Source: Aquificota bacterium (GTDB taxonomy: Bacteria; Aquificota; Aquificia; Aquificales; Hydrogenothermaceae). Taken from it: a stretch of DNA of 8,136 nucleotides. The notes under the pieces were generated by a model that saw only the letters and a program-made list of their open reading frames with translations, did not search any database and was not told the origin of the DNA. The stretch is from the NCBI GenBank assembly GCA_013153795.1, contig JAADDV010000068.1:1-8136 (forward strand), read 5' to 3'. The first letter of the stretch is position 1. The number at the start of each line of letters is the position of its first letter. Shown one piece after another: positions 5,410 to 8,136 of the stretch. A program made the position numbers and the translations under genes.

Positions 5410-8136
5410 TTTATCTCAACCCTTTTTAAATCTATTAAATGTTCTTTTAAAAATTTCTTAACAGCTTCTGCTCTTAATAAAGAGAGATTTTTATTATCTT
5501 TTATTTCAGGATTAACAACTCTTACTGCGTCTGTATGACCTTTTATCTTTATATAAAGGTGTTTAAAGTTTATTTTTCTTAAATGTTCAACTAATTTTTC
5601 TAAACTTTTTTTCGCTACAGGAGACAATTCGGCTTTTCCAAAATCAAAATAAACAACTAGTTCATATTCTTTATCTTTTATAATTCCAAATTCAACAGGT
5701 ATATTTACAGGAATAGGATTTTCTTTTTCTGTTGGTTTAAATTTAAAACTTATAATAGCTTCTGGTTTTATCACTCCTCTCTTAACAGAAGAAATCCAGT
5801 TTAATTTTAGTTTTTCTTTAGGCATTATAATAGGCATCTGCCAGTAAAAGTATCCATTATCTATTTCTGGGTCTTTAAAAGGTGCTCCATTTAGATAAAC
5901 AGTTCCTTTTTCTGGCACTGCTTGTGATTTTTCTTTATAAATAACTTCATATAAAGGTTCTTTAGATTTATTCTCGATAATTAGATAATGTTTAACTTTT
6001 ATATTTTCTTTTAAAGGCTCTACTAAAATATCGTCAATACCTCTTTCTAGTTTTAATTTTCCTTTTATCTTTTTAAAAGTTTCAAAAATTTGAATTTCTG
6101 GTTTAAATGGAGCTAGAGCAAAGTTAACCTTATGCATTTCTCCTGGATAAACGTCTGCAAAAACAGTATCTGGGTCTCCGGCATTTCTACTGTTGAGGAC
6201 AATAAGTTTTGCTCCTTTTGGTAAAGAGGTTTTATCTATTTTCACTACATAAGTTCTTGGATTTAAATTATCAAAATGATATTTTCCTTCTACATCAGTA
6301 ACTGCATATCTTCCATTATCAAGATATATTTTTGCTCCTTGGATAATAGGTTCATTTTCATCATGAATACGATTATTATTCTGGTCTATAAATACTTTTC
6401 CAAAGATATATCCTTTATCTGTAAAAAGACCTTTTGTAATTTTTATATAGGCAAAAGCCTGATTTGAATAAATAGGTGTAGTAAGATTTAAATCTAGCCA
6501 GCCAGTTGCATCTGCTAGGTTTTTATGTTTTCCTTCTTGAGCTGAAGAAATTACAGATGTATAAAACTCTACTACTTTTTCTTCTTCTGGAGCTAAATCA
6601 CCTATATTCCATTTTAAAACTCTTCCGTTTCCTTCTATAGAAGGTTCATTGTATCTAACTGCATCTAATTTAGTAGTCTTTTCTTTGTATCTAAATCCTC
6701 TTGGTAAATAATCTTTTACCTCTACACTATAGGCTGTTATATTTCCGTTATTCTTCACAGAAATACGCCATTTAACTAAGTCTCCTACAGATGCAACAGA
6801 AGGATAAACTTCTTTTTTAACAATAAGACTTTTCTTAGGAGCTTTTCCTAAAGGTATTTTTACAAGAATAGCACCTGGAAAGTTTTCATCTATATAAAAT
6901 TTTTCTCCTGTATAGGGCTCTCCTGATTCTGGATACCATACTTCATTTTCTTTAAGTTTTACAGGTTCATAAATTTCTTTAAGTTGTGCATTTGCTCCTT
7001 CACATTCAAAATCAACTTCAAGAAAATACCATCCTCTTAAATCTGGTTCAAAGTTTTGGAAAATAAATTCAAAAGTGCCTTCTCCTGCTCCTGCACCATA
7101 TTTTGTTGAAGTTAATTGTGGATTTGTCTGCCTTCCAAGTTCAGGATTTGAGTAGTAATCTAGTAAATCATTATCAACTAAATAATATTCTCTACATGTT
7201 TCATCTGTGCATCTATAAAAATAAACACAAGCTTTTTCTATTTTTTCGTTTGTATCAGCATCATAAACGTATCCTGCCGGGTCTAAAGGAAGAATTAACT
7301 CTTTTGTTCCATCTTCTAAAACTCTTATTTTTACTACATATCTTTTATTATCACAGGAAACTTCATTTCCAGCTTTATCCCAGCACTTTTCTTCCCCTGT
7401 GTTTTCTACAGAATCAAAGTAAATTTTTTCTATTTGAGGAGAAAGATAGTAGGAAGTATCTTTATATTCTCCATATATAGAAAGTCTATATTTGTATCCA
7501 TATCTTAGGACATTATAAAGAGGTTTTATATTCCCTTCTTCATCATAAAGAATATATCCATTATCATCTGTCCATAAAACAATAGGAGGTGTATCTGTTC
7601 TATTGCCATTTTCGTCAAATTCATAAATAACAACTTTATGTTTTTCTAGTTTTTCTTGAGCAATACTTGCCCCTACAGATACAGTAACATTAACAACAGC
7701 TGTAGCAGGTTGAATATCTTTTATAATATTGAAAGTAAAATCAGCTTTTTCTATGTCTTCTGCAAAACCTTTAATAGCTATAACAACATCTTTAAAACTT
7801 CTTTCTAAAACGTAAACTCTTGTGATAAATTTTACTCTCTCACCTGGAGAAACCAGCCCAAGGTCTATATATCCGTCTCCATTTGTATCTGTTAAAGGAT
7901 TTCCATTTTCATCAAAGAAAACAACTCTCATTACTGTATTATCTATATTTTTTGAGCTTCCCTTATCCCAGAAAATATTTATAATTTGAGGAGTATTCCC
8001 TAAATTCCAGCCTTCGTTTAAAAAGTCAACATACATTCCTCTTCCAGATGTCATACTAAGAACAACCATTCTATCATCTTCATCTGTATACTTATTACTA
8101 CCAGTAAAAGAATCATTATCATCTGTATCATCAAGA
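5406..8136 (-). CDS. Large exported DUF11/SdrD_B protein ending in a truncated OmpA-like domain (5' end outside window)
   Basis: The frame is open to the window edge (909 codons visible), so the Met at 8069 is only the first internal ATG; 22 Asp-rich residues precede it and the true start is upstream. Numbering from that Met: residues 53-69 hold Asp/Asn/Gly loops (DTNGDGYID) like calcium-binding loops; 229-356 hold all six cysteines; about 412-540 is a DUF11-type beta-sandwich (SLIVKKEVYPSVASVGDLV, KNNGN, LPRGFRY); 552-650 is an SdrD_B/CnaB-like domain (GKVFIDQNNNRIHDENEP, TDVEGKYHFDNL); 670-790 is another beta-rich domain; 802-887 begins an OmpA-like domain with FDFGKAELSP, GHTD (Asp847) and LRAEAV (Arg866), the expected diaminopimelate contacts. 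It stops at RVEIK, before the usual GYGES and NRRVEI end of the family. The stop overlaps the next start (ATGA). A role as a wall-linked surface or periplasmic structural protein is inferred; no enzyme motif is visible. Confidence 0.93.
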   Translation of the reverse strand, partial: LDDTDDNDSFTGSNKYTDEDDRMVVLSMTSGRGMYVDFLNEGWNLGNTPQIINIFWDKGSSKNIDNTVMRVVFFDENGNPLTDTNGDGYIDLGLVSPGERVKFITRVYVLERSFKDVVIAIKGFAEDIEKADFTFNIIKDIQPATAVVNVTVSVGASIAQEKLEKHKVVIYEFDENGNRTDTPPIVLWTDDNGYILYDEEGNIKPLYNVLRYGYKYRLSIYGEYKDTSYYLSPQIEKIYFDSVENTGEEKCWDKAGNEVSCDNKRYVVKIRVLEDGTKELILPLDPAGYVYDADTNEKIEKACVYFYRCTDETCREYYLVDNDLLDYYSNPELGRQTNPQLTSTKYGAGAGEGTFEFIFQNFEPDLRGWYFLEVDFECEGANAQLKEIYEPVKLKENEVWYPESGEPYTGEKFYIDENFPGAILVKIPLGKAPKKSLIVKKEVYPSVASVGDLVKWRISVKNNGNITAYSVEVKDYLPRGFRYKEKTTKLDAVRYNEPSIEGNGRVLKWNIGDLAPEEEKVVEFYTSVISSAQEGKHKNLADATGWLDLNLTTPIYSNQAFAYIKITKGLFTDKGYIFGKVFIDQNNNRIHDENEPIIQGAKIYLDNGRYAVTDVEGKYHFDNLNPRTYVVKIDKTSLPKGAKLIVLNSRNAGDPDTVFADVYPGEMHKVNFALAPFKPEIQIFETFKKIKGKLKLERGIDDILVEPLKENIKVKHYLIIENKSKEPLYEVIYKEKSQAVPEKGTVYLNGAPFKDPEIDNGYFYWQMPIIMPKEKLKLNWISSVKRGVIKPEAIISFKFKPTEKENPIPVNIPVEFGIIKDKEYELVVYFDFGKAELSPVAKKSLEKLVEHLRKINFKHLYIKIKGHTDAVRVVNPEIKDNKNLSLLRAEAVKKFLKEHLIDLKRVEIK
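5409..5666 (-). other. N-terminal part of a split OmpA-like domain
   Basis: Residues 802-887 of the first gene carry the family's first strand and helix (VVYFDFGKAELSPVAKKSL), the second strand with GHTD, the second helix (LSLLRAEAVKKFLKEHLIDL) and the first part of the third strand (RVEIK). The two residues known from OmpA to contact peptidoglycan diaminopimelate, the Asp of the TD motif and the Arg before Ala in the following helix, are both present (Asp847, Arg866). The frame then stops, so the third-strand glycine motif and the final NRRVEI strand are missing. Confidence 0.85.
5415..5426 (-). promoter_or_regulatory. Ribosome binding site of the barrel gene, inside the end of the upstream gene
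   Basis: The minus strand reads AAAAGGGTTGAG followed by ATAAAATGA. AAAGGG lies ten bases before the ATG, and a weaker GAG lies five bases before it. These bases also encode the last Lys-Arg-Val-Glu of the upstream protein. With the ATGA stop/start overlap, the arrangement suggests translational coupling between the two genes. Confidence 0.6.

Noticed and set aside
5406..5412. Sequencing error or programmed -1 frameshift at the AAAATGA junction joining the two proteins
   Set aside because: A -1 slip on AAAA is possible on paper, but it would place a complete signal peptide in the middle of the fusion and leave about 500 residues between the OmpA halves. Two separately exported proteins explain the sequence better.
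7103..7480. 125-codon plus-strand open frame opposite the first gene
   Set aside because: It is antisense to a well-supported coding region, is Leu/Phe/His-rich as expected from complementing Lys/Glu-rich codons, and has no recognisable domain. The shorter plus-strand frames (at 1431, 2602, 4882, 5124 and 6276) fail for the same reasons.
8067..8069. ATG at 8069 as the start of the first gene
   Set aside because: The frame continues upstream to the window edge without a stop, the residues there are similar Asp-rich sequence, and no signal peptide follows this Met.

Overview
The window is very AT-rich, tightly packed and coded entirely on the minus strand. It holds three consecutive reading frames that look like one operon, transcribed from high to low coordinates. 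The proteins are rich in Lys, Glu, Ile and Tyr. All three encode exported envelope proteins, and one ends in an outer-membrane beta-barrel, so the host is a diderm (Gram-negative-type) bacterium. Composition and domain style fit a low-GC thermophile such as an Aquificota member of the Sulfurihydrogenibium/Persephonella kind. That placement is inference from style only; no marker gene is present.

Layout in order of transcription. (1) 8136-5406: the 3' part of a large surface/periplasmic protein whose start lies outside the window. It contains Asp-rich loops, a Cys-containing region, a DUF11-type beta-sandwich, an SdrD_B/CnaB-like domain and the first part of an OmpA-like peptidoglycan-binding domain, where the frame stops. 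(2) 5409-355: a complete 1684-residue protein that overlaps the first gene by 4 bases (ATGA). It has a signal peptide, four SPOR domains in two paralogous pairs, the missing end of an OmpA-like domain, further Ig-like domains and a C-terminal beta-barrel of roughly 780 residues. (3) 341-1: the first 113 codons of a third exported protein, 13 bases downstream, starting with a signal peptide and an SdrD_B-like domain. No stretch over 300 bases lacks a gene, and no RNA gene, mobile element, CRISPR array, promoter or terminator could be supported.

The main observation is that one OmpA-like domain appears to be split between two proteins. The first gene supplies the N-terminal strand, the GHTD motif and the helix carrying the second conserved peptidoglycan-contact residue (Arg), and stops at the third strand (RVEIK). 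The continuation (GYSC ... EGTPENRRVEI) sits about 500 residues into the next protein, behind a signal peptide and the SPOR array. The simplest reading is that one ancestral polypeptide (DUF11/SdrD_B - OmpA - Ig - barrel) was broken inside its OmpA domain by a signal-peptide-plus-SPOR cassette. The two products may then rejoin in the periplasm by fold complementation, giving a cell-wall-anchored outer-membrane assembly. This is a hypothesis; the two halves are seen in the sequence, but their reassembly is not.
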